Shown: piece by piece, positions 24,101-35,680 of the stretch
Position numbering within the stretch: the first letter of the stretch is position 1
How the letters are laid out: every line of letters begins with the position of its first letter
Assembly: GCA_947561715.1 (NCBI GenBank)
Contig: OX387204.1
Coordinates: 1,121,001-1,185,000, forward strand
Source of the DNA: Ascidia mentula
Taxonomy: Eukaryota > Chordata > Ascidiacea > Phlebobranchia > Ascidiidae
Reading direction: 5' to 3'
DNA length: 64,000 nucleotides
The notes under the pieces: generated by a model
Told to the model about the DNA's origin: nothing
What the model saw: the letters and a program-made list of their open reading frames with translations, nothing else
The model's database searches: none
Translations under genes and position numbers: made by a program

Positions 24101-27100
24101 AGTGGAAATAGTAAACACTGAAGAGTTGATTGCAATCTAGGATTAACAGTTATTTTGTATGTGATGTATATGGGTTTGTCTTTGTTCTTGTTGCCATAAG
24201 TTAATCAAATATTGTCTGGTACACGTGCAGACATTACTACTTACATAATCAGCAACTATTGTTACAAATTATTGCAATCAAATCTACATTTGTTCTTGTT
24301 AAGTTTATCTTGAAATGAAATCCAGTCCATGTAAAACTGTCACTCCATATGAAATTCCAATCAGCCTTCTCCGCCACTACTACGACGAGCTGTCACAGAA
24401 CAATTTTAATAGGCTGTGCAAACAGTTTAAGGTTATTATTTGGTTTAGTTTTACCAACATTATATTTTCATTATTATTATTGTTTTAGAGCTTGGATGGT
24501 TCACATCAAATATCCATTCATCATTCTGGCACAGTTGACAGTCCCCAAAGTAAGAGCTAGATACCATGTTTTACAAATTTTGTGCAAAATATTTTTTATT
24601 GAAATGTTTGTCTGTATGTTGTGTGTTAAAATAAATGTTCTTCCCTTTTTTTACAGGTTCAAGCAGATCAGCTGCGAATATATCACAAGGATTGGACTGT
24701 TCATTTGTTGATGTAACATTTTACTAAAAAATCAAGTCATTTATCATGTCTTCTGTCACTTTGTTTAACCTCAATACATGATTATTATCTGCAGTTTATA
24801 ATAAAGGTATTAAGTACAGTAGTAGTTATAAAAATAGTATATATTTCTCGCCAGGGTTACAAGTCAAGCAGGCATTACCTTGTGTATGGTCACGTTAACA
24901 AACAGTTGGTTGAAATGTTTTGGAAACAGATTTGGGATGCAAACTGTCAAATAATCATCCTACTTACCAAAGAGTTTGAGCACAACAAGGTAAATATGAT
25001 TACTTTAAAAGATTTAGCAATCACCCTTTCAGTGAAATTCACTTTTCCTGTACACAAACCAAAGTGATTATTACCAATAATCATCAAACCATTTTTAACC
25101 TTCATATGTAAAAGTAGATTCAAGCATCATTTCCAGCATTACTGCACAGTTTATTTGTCAAAAATGAACAAAGCATACAAATTCTACTTTCAGATGCAAT
25201 GTGCTAGGTTTTGGCCTGATTACGGCCACACTCTAACTCTAAATGAATTTATCATTGATAATTTAAGTGACTCCATTGATGAATGCCATACATTGAAAGA
25301 ACTCAAGCTGTCATCCATTCAATACCCAGCTGTAGGTGATGCAAATGTTTAACCAAATCATTGCTCATCAAACCACATTGTTTCCAGGCAAACAGGACAA
25401 TCAGTTTACTGCAGTTCCATGGGTGGCAGGAAATGGAAGTTCCAAAATCTACATCTGCTTTTCTTTCTTTTTATTACAAATATTTAGATCTCCATCACCA
25501 AGTTGGCTACAATTCCAAAACTGCTGTCATGTGCAGGTTGCTATTTATTCTAGTTTCAGAAACAGTTTAACCTGAGTTTTCTATTTGATGTATGTTTAAA
25601 TGTACATCATAAACCTGATGAAGTCTTCCTGTAAAGCATACAAATAAAAACACATGTTTGTTTGTGTCACAATTTTACATCCACAGATGATATCATGCCT
25701 GACAGCAACACAATAGATTAACTCTATGCCTCATCTAATTTTAGCAATGGTCTTGGAAGAAGTGGCGTTTTTCTTTGTTTTGACTACTTAGTATCAAGCA
25801 TTAAACATTCAACTAAGGTTTCTTTTGTTAAAACTTTAAAGCAACATAGAATACAAAGGGATGTTTTGTTGGAAAATGAGGTAAGCAAACCATAAACTGA
25901 TGATGTATCTTGAAAAAAGATAAACCATAGTTAAAATAATTTCAGCAACAGTTCATCTTTCTCCACAAGCTCGTAGTTGAATTTCACTGCTTAGGAAGAA
26001 CTGACTTTCCAAAACATGCGATCACTGCAAAAATGCACGAACTTCAGGAGTAAGAGACTTCTGTTTGTTTTGCCAAGGGTATGAAAGTAAGAATTAAAGA
26101 AATTTTGTTCACAGGAAGGGAATAAATGGTGCAACTGGTTATGAGAGAGAGTACAAAATGCTGGATTGGATAAAACCAATTGATAACTCTCAAGGCATTG
26201 CAAGTCTTGAATCCAATAAATTAAGAAATTGTGACATCACCATTTTGCCATGTACTTATTATTTAGTGTAGTTGTTATTTAGTTGTTGACATTAAGCCTC
26301 TTTCTAACAGATGACAGATATCTTGTGCAAATTAGACAACAAAATTCCTCCCACTTCTACTATAATGGTTCAATTTACAAGGTGTGTAAATAACTTGTAT
26401 TAACGTCATCAATGTCACCTTTTTTATAATTGCCTGGGTAACTCAATGTAGCAAGCAAATATTATATCACTGAATTCAGAACTTTACAAATGGAGAAAAT
26501 GCGTTGGCCATGCAATATCCTCTTCCAAATGTTGTTGAGGGGTTCTATGATGTGGTAGTTGGACACCAAACTTGTGTTGTCATTTTGCTGTCAGGAGATG
26601 AACCAAATATAATGGTATTAGTTTGTTGACATAATTTTGACATTATAAATTGTCAAATAATCTGCACATAGGACTTGGCTTTTAAATGAATTTTATCTAA
26701 ATATTTGCTTTTAATTGACCTTTGCTGAATTTGTGTGAGCATTTTGTGCATCATTTTTCTTTTTGGTCTGTTGTGCCTGTTTTGCTAAAAGTTGCTGCTT
26801 TCAAATCATACTTTTCAAAAGAAAGTTGCAAACATAGAATAGTTTATTTTAATCCTTTTGTATGTGGACAGTCAACTCCCAGCTACTGGCCCACATCAGT
26901 AGGTCAGCAAACCCAATATGGACGCCACACCGTCAAACTCATCAAACAGATTCCAGTCAATCCAACCGTTATTGAAAGAAAGTTGTATGTTGGGCAGGTA
27001 ACTGTTACCTCATGTTCAGCTATTTGTGTCAACGTTTGGAGGTTCCATAAGCTTGTAGGTGCATGCCTTTGAGGTAAAAATCCCTTGGTTTCAATGCAAA

Positions 27101-27958
27101 CCATAGTGTTCATGAGGCCTGGAGTACCACACCTACACATCCTCCCATTAAGCTGTGTGTCTTGCTGATATGAATTTACCTTCATAAAAGGAACTGTTAC
27201 CTCATTTTTATGTGAACACAATTAGCTGTTTGCGGAAACCTTTGGAAGAAACCCTCCTTATTTTTTGCAAGACACTTTAGGGGGGGAAAATGTGCCAGTG
27301 CGTGATCGCTTGAGATTGTAGGGGGTTTCAAGCCTCCCCCCTTGTTTAAGCAGATTTTTTTGTGTGTCTGGCTGATAGGAATTACCTATTACTGTAAAAA
27401 CTAGCAAACCTAGTGTATATTACCAAATTGTTGTTTTTAGTTTGAAATTATTCAACTGCATTACAAGGATTGGAGGGAGCACAATGTGCCAAGTAGTTGT
27501 GAAACTTTTCTTGAGTTTGTGAGGATAACGCGTAGGATTCACCACAACCGTGGGGGAACTCTATTGGTGAACTGCGTGTAAGTTGAACTTTGCCACAACA
27601 ACAAAATAAATGTGCTTGTATGTTTAACACACAGTTGGGCAAAAGTATCTTGTAATGAACGAGCGTTTTACTTGGATTGTTATTAGTGATGGTTCGACCC
27701 GCACCGGTTTGTTTCTTGCTGCTATGAAACTCGCACTGGCCGCCGAAACGCAGTTGGGCGATGTGGATATTTTCCGAACAGTTAAAGATCTCAGAGACGT
27801 TCGACCGGGTATGGTGGCCAATAAGGTAACCATAATGTCAACATACATAGTGCTTTTATTCACAACACTTAACAAAATGTGTTTCTTTGCATTTTTAGAG
27901 ACAGTATCGGTTTCTCCATCGATTTTTCATAGCTTTGTTGTTGGATACGAATTGCTGA
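21159..27958 (+). CDS. RPTP-2: C-type lectin / EGF receptor tyrosine phosphatase, complete
   Basis: Twenty-two exons: 21159-21237, 22330-22794, 22852-22968, 23352-23459, 23708-23815, 23877-23970, 24036-24082, 24304-24431, 24489-24549, 24657-24712, 24855-24989, 25194-25331, 25388-25536, 25745-25880, 25946-26049, 26115-26251, 26311-26381, 26480-26614, 26872-26997, 27441-27577, 27687-27825, 27899-27958; 2730 nt, 909 aa, in frame. Domains: signal peptide (MSALLRLLAVLGIIIFQ); C-type lectin domain about 27-181 (YWIGGSNVSGSWMW, FICIQ); EGF about 182-220; Cys-rich module about 221-256; EGF about 257-292; membrane span in LWIAIIVLLIFIVAVCLAIL; basic stop-transfer; phosphatase D1 about 422-640 with Cys561-Arg567 P-loop (CSNGLGR); D2 with ILPYDRY and Cys843-Arg849 (CVDGSTR). 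The WPD loop is WQE at 525-527 and WRE at 809-811. Family knowledge: WPD Asp is the general acid, so Glu suggests weak or no catalysis. Likely a carbohydrate- or ligand-sensing surface receptor (inference). Confidence 0.88.
21318..21482. mobile_element. Short hAT-like MITE in RPTP-2 intron 1
   Basis: About 165 bp. The left end CAGTGGTGGGATTCA is mirrored by GAATCCCACCAC at the right. Internal CCGGTTC-like motifs match the related copy at 23016-23194. The right end is decayed and no clean target duplication is visible. Confidence 0.7.
21930..22214. mobile_element. Non-autonomous DNA transposon (MITE) in RPTP-2 intron 1
   Basis: About 285 bp bounded by inverted repeats TACCGTATTTTACGGACCA at 21930 and its complement ending at 22214 (19 bp, exact). 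Several GCGCAC-containing sub-repeats lie inside. No coding sequence and no clear target duplication. Superfamily not assigned. Confidence 0.8.
23016..23194. mobile_element. hAT-like MITE in RPTP-2 intron 3, with exact 8-bp target duplication
   Basis: 179 bp. Ends are CAGTGGTGGGATTC and, inverted, TAGTGGTGGGATTC. GTGAAATG flanks it on both sides (23008-23015 and 23195-23202). The 8-bp duplication and CAGTGG-type termini point to hAT. It belongs to the same family as 21318-21482. Confidence 0.9.
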
Positions 27959-29343
27959 TTTTAAACAATCAATTGGTATAAGTTTATGATAACTTCAAGA
28001 TATCAACGCTTATTCCAGTAGTGTTCAACCCGTGGGCCAATTTTTTCGAAATGACGTTTTTCAACGGTGTCATATAATTTTTCGATGGTATAGCGCCAAT
28101 AATTTCCATACGGCAAAGAGTGTTGCGGGATATGTCAAAGCTTGTCGACCACCGGTATGATCCACAACTGCACGTGTTTGGGTGTGTGGCAGCTATTTGT
28201 TTCCCAGTCTAATTCATTGTGTCATTGTTCGTTGCTTATGGTAGGAATTTGTTGCGTGCCCTGAACGACAGGCATGGTTGAGTTTGGCTTGCTGTAACCA
28301 CTGTTGGGTTGGATTTGTTGGTTAGCAAGATGTTTTTTACCCAAGTTTTGGGTGCAAAAAAACAAGTTCGTGCCACCTATATGCTTTTGTCAAACTGCAA
28401 AATATTTTTTAATTTGGTTTGATGTTATGTCTAAATATATGCATGAATAGCCCACAGCGGACAACAGTTCCACAAACTTCCTTTGCTGGGAAAAAGTTTG
28501 TTAGGCAATGTTCAGTGTTATCAGAAGTTTTTCGCAATGAAATACATATCAGCCACGCCCAAAAGCTCCATGATTTTAGTGTATTGTAAACCTATCAGTT
28601 TGGTGTAATATCCCACTTCCACAAACTAATACAAAGGGGGAACACTAAGACAATTGTCAATGCAACAACTTGTTTATGACGTAATATTTGTCTTATATCA
28701 TCAATTTGCATTGTTCAAAAAGTGTGTTTTGTGCACAAGAAAGCATTTAAAACACACGGGAATTTCTCCGAACCGCAAGAGCCACCAAAAAACGCGAATA
28801 ACCCAGCACGGCTCGCCCAATTAAGCGTAACGCTGGTTTTGCAACACGTTGCAAGTTTTTCGTGGCGTTGTGCAGGATTTGCAGGTCAACTACGGAGTTT
28901 AACTGTTTTTGTTTTATCTTTGCTGAAAGCTCGTTAAAACCGCGACTGCTTTGATGCAAAAGAAAATTCTGCCAGTATTGTAGATGGTATTTGGTTGCAC
29001 GAAGTTTACAAAAGATTTCTAAAATTAGGAACACTTTGCCAGTACACAAGCCCAATAAGGCGCTTTTTGGCTTGGGTGGAAAGGTAAATTCGTTCACGGT
29101 TTGCATGAAATTTGACATCACGTATGTGCGTATTAACGCAGTAATAAAATAGTAACAGCAATCTTGTTGTCATTGCATTTGCACTGACCTTTGGTTCGGT
29201 TTTGCAGCGTACCAATTGATTACGGTCGGTTTAAAATGCCAAATGCATGAAGTAAACATCTAAGAAATGCTGGTTATATCCCTTTTTGAATTTTCCTTTT
29301 TACAGAGACCCAAGGAAAAAGCAAATTATTTGAAAATATTGCA
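27959..29343. other. Intergenic region between RPTP-2 and GST-2a
   Basis: Second copy of 4488-5893; no gene recognised. A T-rich AG acceptor-like site at about 29306, shared with the first copy, lies shortly before the GST start. Confidence 0.55.
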
Positions 29344-30054
29344 ATGAGCAGTGGAAAGCCCGTTTTAGCATATTGGGATGTTCGGTGCCTCGCTGAACAT
29401 ATACGCTTAATGTTTGAGTATTTAGGAGTAGAATATACAAATAAGCATTATTTAACCGGCGACGCTCCGACTTATGAGCGTAAAGAATGGAAGAAAGACA
29501 AATACGACGATTCCCTGGGCTTTGAATTTCCTAACGTTCCTTACCTAATCGACGGTGACTTAAGATTGACCGAGAGTTGGGCAATAACACGGTACCTTGC
29601 AAGAAAGTACAAGGTCTTGTTTCCAGATAATGCAGAGGGAGAAACACAATGCGACATGTTGCAAGGGGTTATTGAGGATTTACGACACGATTTTTGGTTT
29701 GTTGCTTGGCAATCCACGTCGGAAAATTTTCTGCCTCGAAAGAAGGAGTTCTTTAAAAAGTTAATAAGATTGTTAGACTTGTTCAGCAAATACCTGACGG
29801 AAAAGCGATGGCTTGTCGGGGAGCAATTGACCTTCGTCGATTTTGCACTCTTTGAGTTACTTGATCAAATCAAACTCATGTTTCCCAACTTTGACGAAAA
29901 CTGCCCTAAAAACATCCGGGAATACTTACTTCGATTCCAGTCACTCCCTGCCATCAAAGCTTACAGAACATCAAGTCGTTTCAAAGCCCTGCCAGTGAAC
30001 AGCAAATACTACTACTGGGGTGGAAGCTCCACACTACCCGAAAACAATGCTTAG
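29344..30054 (+). CDS. GST-2a: mu-class glutathione S-transferase, intronless
   Basis: 236 aa, one exon. It is the duplicate of GST-1a with scattered substitutions and two fewer residues near the N-terminus (MSSGKPVLAYWDVRC). The catalytic Tyr in LAYWDVR, the glutathione-site motifs FPNVPYLIDGD and TESWAITRYLARKY, and the VDFALFE motif are all present. Substitutions relative to GST-1a are mostly conservative or silent, consistent with both being functional. Confidence 0.93.
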   Translation: MSSGKPVLAYWDVRCLAEHIRLMFEYLGVEYTNKHYLTGDAPTYERKEWKKDKYDDSLGFEFPNVPYLIDGDLRLTESWAITRYLARKYKVLFPDNAEGETQCDMLQGVIEDLRHDFWFVAWQSTSENFLPRKKEFFKKLIRLLDLFSKYLTEKRWLVGEQLTFVDFALFELLDQIKLMFPNFDENCPKNIREYLLRFQSLPAIKAYRTSSRFKALPVNSKYYYWGGSSTLPENNA

Positions 30055-30427
30055 CAATCTGAGATGAGATCCAAGATTTAAAAAACCTTGGACAAAATTT
30101 CTATGTTGGAATGTGACCATGTGACAAATGTAAACATATTAACATGCGTATAGGGTCAAGAATTAACACTTCTTCTTAACCAGTTGTCTTGTAATTTTGT
30201 AAAGCATTTTTTTACATTGGGTAACTTTTGTGTTGCTTAAAATGCCCTGGTTTGTTTTTTTCAAGACAAAGGCTTGCTATGACATGCATTTATTTTGTTG
30301 TTAAAAAAAAGAAATAAAAAAGAAAGTTTGCAGAGAAGGTGTGGACCAAGGTTGCAGCTCAAAAACTTTTTTTATTCTTTAGAAAATCAGTTCAAAATAC
30401 ACTGCCAAATATATACGTAACAACAAG

Positions 30428-31111
30428 ATGGGCAAACCTGTTTTAGGTTATTGGGATATCAGATGTCTTGCTGAGCCAATTAGACTCATGTTTGAGTTTT
30501 TAGAAGTAGATTATGTAAACAAACTTTACCTCACAGGGAACGCTCCACATTATGAACGCAAGGAATGGCAACATGACAAAGTTGACCTTGGGCTTGACTT
30601 TCCCAATGTGCCATATTTAATTGATGGGGAAATCAAACTGACTGAGAGTTGGGCCATAATGCGTTATCTGGCACGGAAACATAAAACTTTGCATCCTTTA
30701 ACAACACAACAAGAAATGCAATGTGATTTACTTCAGGGTGTCATTGAAGATGTTCGGTATTGGTTCATTAACCTTGCTTACTATTCCACTGATGAAAATT
30801 TTGAATCCAACAAGTCAAAGTTTTATGACAAGTTCACCAAGCAAATGTGCTGTTTTGGGAATTTCATGGGTAAAGGTTCTTGGCTTACTGGTGACAAACT
30901 TACTTTTGTTGATTTTGCATTGTTTGAAACCTTGCACCAAATAAAGCTAATGTTTCCAAACTTTGAAAAGGATTGCCCTCAAAACACTGCTGAGTATTAC
31001 AACAACTTTCTTGCAATTCCACAGATAAAAGCTTATCACAGTTCAGATAGGTTTAAACCACTCCCTATAAACAGTAAATATAGCTACTGGGGTGGTGGCT
31101 TGCAACTGTGA
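30428..31111 (+). CDS. GST-2b: mu-class glutathione S-transferase, intact partner of the broken GST-1b
   Basis: 227 aa, one exon. The N-terminus MGKPVLGYWDIRCLAEPIRL carries the mu-class catalytic Tyr; ESWAIMRYLARKHK and GDKLTFVDFALFET are intact. It shares family motifs with GST-2a next door but is clearly a separate older paralogue. Since GST-1b is dead, this is the only working member of the pair in the window. It ends earlier than the 7009 copy (WGGGLQL then TGA). Confidence 0.93.
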   Translation: MGKPVLGYWDIRCLAEPIRLMFEFLEVDYVNKLYLTGNAPHYERKEWQHDKVDLGLDFPNVPYLIDGEIKLTESWAIMRYLARKHKTLHPLTTQQEMQCDLLQGVIEDVRYWFINLAYYSTDENFESNKSKFYDKFTKQMCCFGNFMGKGSWLTGDKLTFVDFALFETLHQIKLMFPNFEKDCPQNTAEYYNNFLAIPQIKAYHSSDRFKPLPINSKYSYWGGGLQL

Positions 31112-32535
31112 AATAAGTAAACAGTATTACATGCAACTGAAATAATGAGTGTGCACTTTTATTTCAGTTTTTTTTGGATAATATGTGCTTTGTAGCAATG
31201 TGGGCAATTTGTTTAGGTTTTATTTTGTAACGTTTTGGAATCAATTGATGCAGTATTGCTTTCTTTGGAGTGCAAATTTGTTTTATGTTATTTGATTCTT
31301 GTGCATGTTTGTGAATTTCTATTTATTAAAAACAAAATTCTGAAAAGCACATCTATTTCAGTAATAGTTTGCTAATAGGCTTGTTCTAAAACATATGCAA
31401 GGAAGTCAGAGCTGTTTTAAAATAAATGTGCAAAAAAATCCCCTTCAGGAGATTTCCCGCTGTTTATGTGCTGTGTTATCTTTGCTGATCCAACAAAAAT
31501 TCTATTAGACCATTTGTTATTTCACACGAACATTTATTACACACATAAACAACGTGAAACATGAACCTATAAAACCACAAATTGGGCGCCAATGTAAAGG
31601 TAATTATTCTAAATTAATTTTCTCCTAATCACCGTCTTGCAGGTGCCAGATGCATTGGGAGGTGGTGAGTTGCGACGAGCTATGTAACCATTGAGAAACA
31701 TTACTGTTTGGTGAAACTTGACCGACATGAAACAAATCTTTTATTAGTTTATGACCAGACTACACGTGCAGAAATTATCTACATCAAAAAGTTCATCTAA
31801 AAACTTGCAAACACAAAACAAGGCACATGATCTAAAAAACATTCTGAACTTACCAGCCACAACCTATGAACGGGCTTGGCAACAAATATATGACAGTTTT
31901 GGTAATATTAATGCTTTGCTTTAATACAGTAATAGGCGTAACATAGTTAATTCTCCCGCCAAAAGCAATCGAAATTAGTGAAAAAAATTACACATATTAC
32001 ACTTTATATTAACGGGATGGGCCAGCTTTAGAGCCAAAAGTGATTGTCGAGAAGCTAACCCTTGGAAGATATAGTAATAGGCGTACAAGGCCGTGTTGAA
32101 TTTAAGGCCGGGTCCACACTCACGCTTTGCGCCTGCGAATTCCTTGTTTGTTTGATTGTCCCAAGCGTACGCCCGCACGCCGGCGTATAATGAAACAAAC
32201 AAAGAATCCGCCGGCGCAAAGCGTGAGTGTGGACCCGGCCTTAGACTCTGTTGTCCCTAAGGCAAATTGTAACAGGTGGCTTAAAAATACCAACGTATTA
32301 AGTCAACCAAGTAAAACACACATAAACAAATATGTCAATGAATTTTTTGGAATCATGTTTGTGAAGAAATTAACTCTCGATGAGAAGATAAATTTGTTGA
32401 CCGTTGAACTTACGTCAAAGTTTTTTAAATGGCCTGGATTTTGGATGGTCCCACGGCACGTGGCTTGTTTGTGTAGGTATGGTGGTTAATCCGGCATTGT
32501 TACTATGCAACTGGGAACTAACGGCGTCTTACTAT
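31112..32535. other. Convergent intergenic region, GST-2b to bestrophin B
   Basis: Counterpart of 7705-8805 but longer. The block at 31592-32060 matches 8184-8650 and 38645-39080. It holds the short palindromic transposon at 32103-32243 and some extra sequence not present beside bestrophin A. No gene seen. Confidence 0.5.
32103..32243. mobile_element. 141-bp MITE with long perfect inverted repeats
   Basis: Both ends carry the same roughly 30-bp inverted repeat, beginning TAAGGCCGGGTCCACACTCA. The centre is GC-rich compared with its surroundings. The paralogous spacer beside bestrophin A lacks it, so it inserted after the duplication. No coding sequence and no clear target duplication; superfamily not assigned. 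Confidence 0.85.
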
Positions 32536-32816
32536 CTATGCATTCTTCGTCATCTGGTGCTTCGTTGTGCAGTTTAGACGAAATTTTGCTTCCTCGGATG
32601 GCTGAGTGTCTTTTTTGTCAGCTTCCAACACCAGTTCATCAAGTTCCAACTCATCTGTGTTGTTCCCAACATTCCGATCCTCATTTTCGCGCGTCCAGCT
32701 TTCTTGTTGTATCGGCCATACCCCACTCCTGGTTGGTTGGTCGAGGTTGGGTTTGTCGAAGATATTGAGGGGAGATGTGGGAGTGGTGAAGTTGTCTGTG
32801 CCGTCTCCTTCGTCCC
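32536..32816 (-). pseudogene. Orphaned 3' exon of bestrophin B
   Basis: The AG acceptor and open frame still read as the last bestrophin exon ([20 protein letters not shown], then [13 protein letters not shown]), ending at 32536. A deletion upstream joined exon 8 to intron sequence, so no donor in the right phase remains to splice into it. It is shorter than its counterparts in A and C. Confidence 0.75.
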
Positions 32817-32835
32817 CTGCAAAATTTCGCATACT

Positions 32836-35680
32836 CTAAAACATACATCTACCAATCATTTGCCTTATTGAGTTAACACAGAAGGGTTTCGCGTACATCT
32901 GATCTGCCACAATCATCGTCACCTCGTGGTTTCGGTCGATGCAAAAATTCACTTCGAAATCATCGTCGTCTTCACCAAACGGGTTTATCAGCTGTTCGGC
33001 AACCTGTGTTGTAAATGTGAAGTCGTCTGTTACTCAGTATTTTGCTTGAGATCTTGGTTTTTTTCTATTACCAGTTTAGCTGTATTTTGAAGAAAGAATC
33101 AATTTAAGAAAATATAAAGACTTTTAAAATCAATATAAAGAATGAACATGCTGCTCGCACTGCATGTCATCTTTTAAGGATTCGTGGCAAATAATGTATT
33201 CATTAGGGTTTAACATTCCCTCATCTATAATCATTTGACTACTTAAAGTCGCCATTTAAAAGCCCTTCAACTCACCTTGAAAGAACCAACGTAGACGAAA
33301 AACTGCCCGATTGTGAATACTGGAACGTATATATCGATCTCGTGACCTGCGTAACCTTTGGCAACATCCAAGTACTGGCGGCTTAATAGCGTCGACATAA
33401 AGAACATATACACGACTACAGTCACCACCTACAAATGAATTACCACAATTAAAACGATATAGTGTCAAGTTAAACCTGTTTGCTTGTGTTAATATTTTCC
33501 TCGACAATATCCTAAGCCAACTAATTAAGTTGGTTATGGGCGACTTAAATAATTGAATAATACTTCTATTGGTTCATAGATGTTTATTAAACCTATGAGA
33601 AGAAACTTTTGGTACTGGTAGTAATATAGCTAATAGATTATTTTTTATAGGAATTATTTACATATTGATCACGTCACATTAACCCTGACTAAATTCGCAG
33701 CCAAAACTTGTTCTTACTGAAACCTAACATATACCTGTGTGAAGGCGAGAGGGACGCTGATCCAATTATAACCGATAAGTCGGGCGCAACATCCACGAAA
33801 CATGTTAAGTTCCTGCGGAAATATACGCAGTGTTGGTAAGAACAAAGTTTTACTTGCAAGTGTTATTTTATAGTCTTTTAACAAAGTGCGAATCAACGTA
33901 ATGATAAGAGTTGAAAAAAATTTATTACCTCAAGAAGAAGTTTGAAGGTCATATCGTCTTTTATTCGACCTTCCTGGCGTGTTTCGGTGAATAAGTTGCT
34001 TAACCACATGAGCGGGACCCAATATTTCGAATTTTCCATCTTAACATTTTCATAACGTTTCAACTCATCCTCGGTCATAAAACCTAAACATAATTTAACA
34101 TTTCTATGGAATTGATCTTATCACAGGCGAGGTCGCAATAAGTTTATTGGGGTTAACGAACCTGCTTCCACGATGTGTCTCGTGGTGCGAAACTTCTCTT
34201 TCGCCACAGTTGACACATCCCTATACGTCAGTATCTGAAACCAGCAAAATACTGGTCTTTATTCCTGTCTGGACCTCGATTAGAAATCATCCTTATGATT
34301 TACGAATTTTAACTGGCAGATGTTGCTTTTAAGAAATAAACATAAGTACTTTGTGGTTTTAGGATGTTATATATTAAGAACATCTTATATTTTCAACTTT
34401 ATATGTGATGGTAATTATATGAAAGCACTGTTTTACTAAATTCCTGACGTTTTTTCGATAAACAATAGATTATTTACGATGATGAGACAAAAAAAGCTTG
34501 TAAAAGAATTACGTCATAAGTAAAAATATCTTCATTTGACACAGAACTTGGAATAAACTTTGTACTGATGGTGTGTGCGGCCTTTTACACCTGTTGGTTT
34601 GCTGCAAAATATTTACCTGTGCAAGGTTAAGGTAACGCAGCATTGTCCTTCTCAGCAACCGTCCTCTGTCGTCATTTCCGTGTACATTTGGTACAATAAT
34701 CATTATCAGTCTGTCAGGAAATGGAAGATTTTGGAACTGTGACCACCATCTTCCTACCACGCATACGAGGTAAAAACCTGCATTGTGACGTAGGTCAGGG
34801 ATGTGTGTCTTTTTCTAAAGAGGCTCATAGCATAAAAATGTTAACAAAACCCTCAGCATTTATTGTAATATTTATATTGATTATCGCAGCTCTCACCAAA
34901 TCACATAGGCTTCAAAAACCTTGGCAAAATAAGACTTGTTGCAATATAAGAGCTATCATTAACACCTAAAAATCTTACTGCCCATGTTGCCAACACAATG
35001 GAACGAGAGGGCTCTCAAAAAGCGATTGTCACGTTTTTACACCAAAACAGCCACTAGCACTTTGATAGCAAAACTCGTTCGTCATGTCTCGCACCCAAAT
35101 CCAGCAAGTACACGCTGAAACTTGCCTAGTATCCAAGTTATGGACGTATGCTCGGTGTAGTTTCGAAAGTGAAGACACAACTTCTCGAAGCGTTCCTTCT
35201 GTTCCCCAAGGAGTGCAAAGCGATAAACCAAAGAAAACACGGTATAAAGGGTGGCGTAGATGAGGAATTCTCTGCAGAACAGAATAAAATGTTTCAAAAA
35301 CTTATATTTTACCCAAATTGCGTGAGAAAGTACAAAGACAATATCATGAAGCGATTCTTGGATTTTTTTTCACCACCAAACAATTTTATATCAATAAAAA
35401 TTAATATCGCTTTTCAAAGCAACAAGTTCTTTGACATAAGAAGGGTCCAACTCGCTTTTTGCCGCATTTAGCTTTTATTTACAGCTTGAATGACAGTTAA
35501 ATGGGTCTTTTTATTTATCTCTTTTCGTATAGAAGTTCTTTAGCACTATTTCCTTTATTACATAATAATAATAAAAATTACTTACTTGTATAAAAGCTTG
35601 TAAAAACTCCCCCGACATCGAACAAAGAGTTTTAAAAAGCTCCTCGGTCTTGTATTTGCCACTTCGTTGGCATACGTCAT
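32836..35680 (-). CDS. Bestrophin B: channel core without the C-terminal tail
   Basis: Eight minus-strand exons: 35586-35680, 35126-35271, 34617-34777, 34162-34234, 33929-34083, 33735-33812, 33276-33428, 32836-33003; 1029 nt, 342 aa, in frame. Seen: [15 protein letters not shown] start, [77 protein letters not shown]. The pore neck reads TSITWILGF, with Trp where vertebrate BEST1 has Phe80. The second intron starts with GC, not GT (GGCAAGT). The last exon runs past VADQMYAK into former intron sequence and stops at TAG 32836-32838, so the protein ends about where the channel core ends. It lacks the segment that autoinhibits vertebrate bestrophins. It may be a shortened active channel or a decaying copy. 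Confidence 0.83.

Noticed and set aside
25687-25744. Extending the D1 catalytic exon upstream to the ATCATGCCTGAC region
   Set aside because: That choice is out of phase in both copies and meets a stop in RPTP-2; the acceptor at 25744 gives an exact CSNGLGR P-loop.
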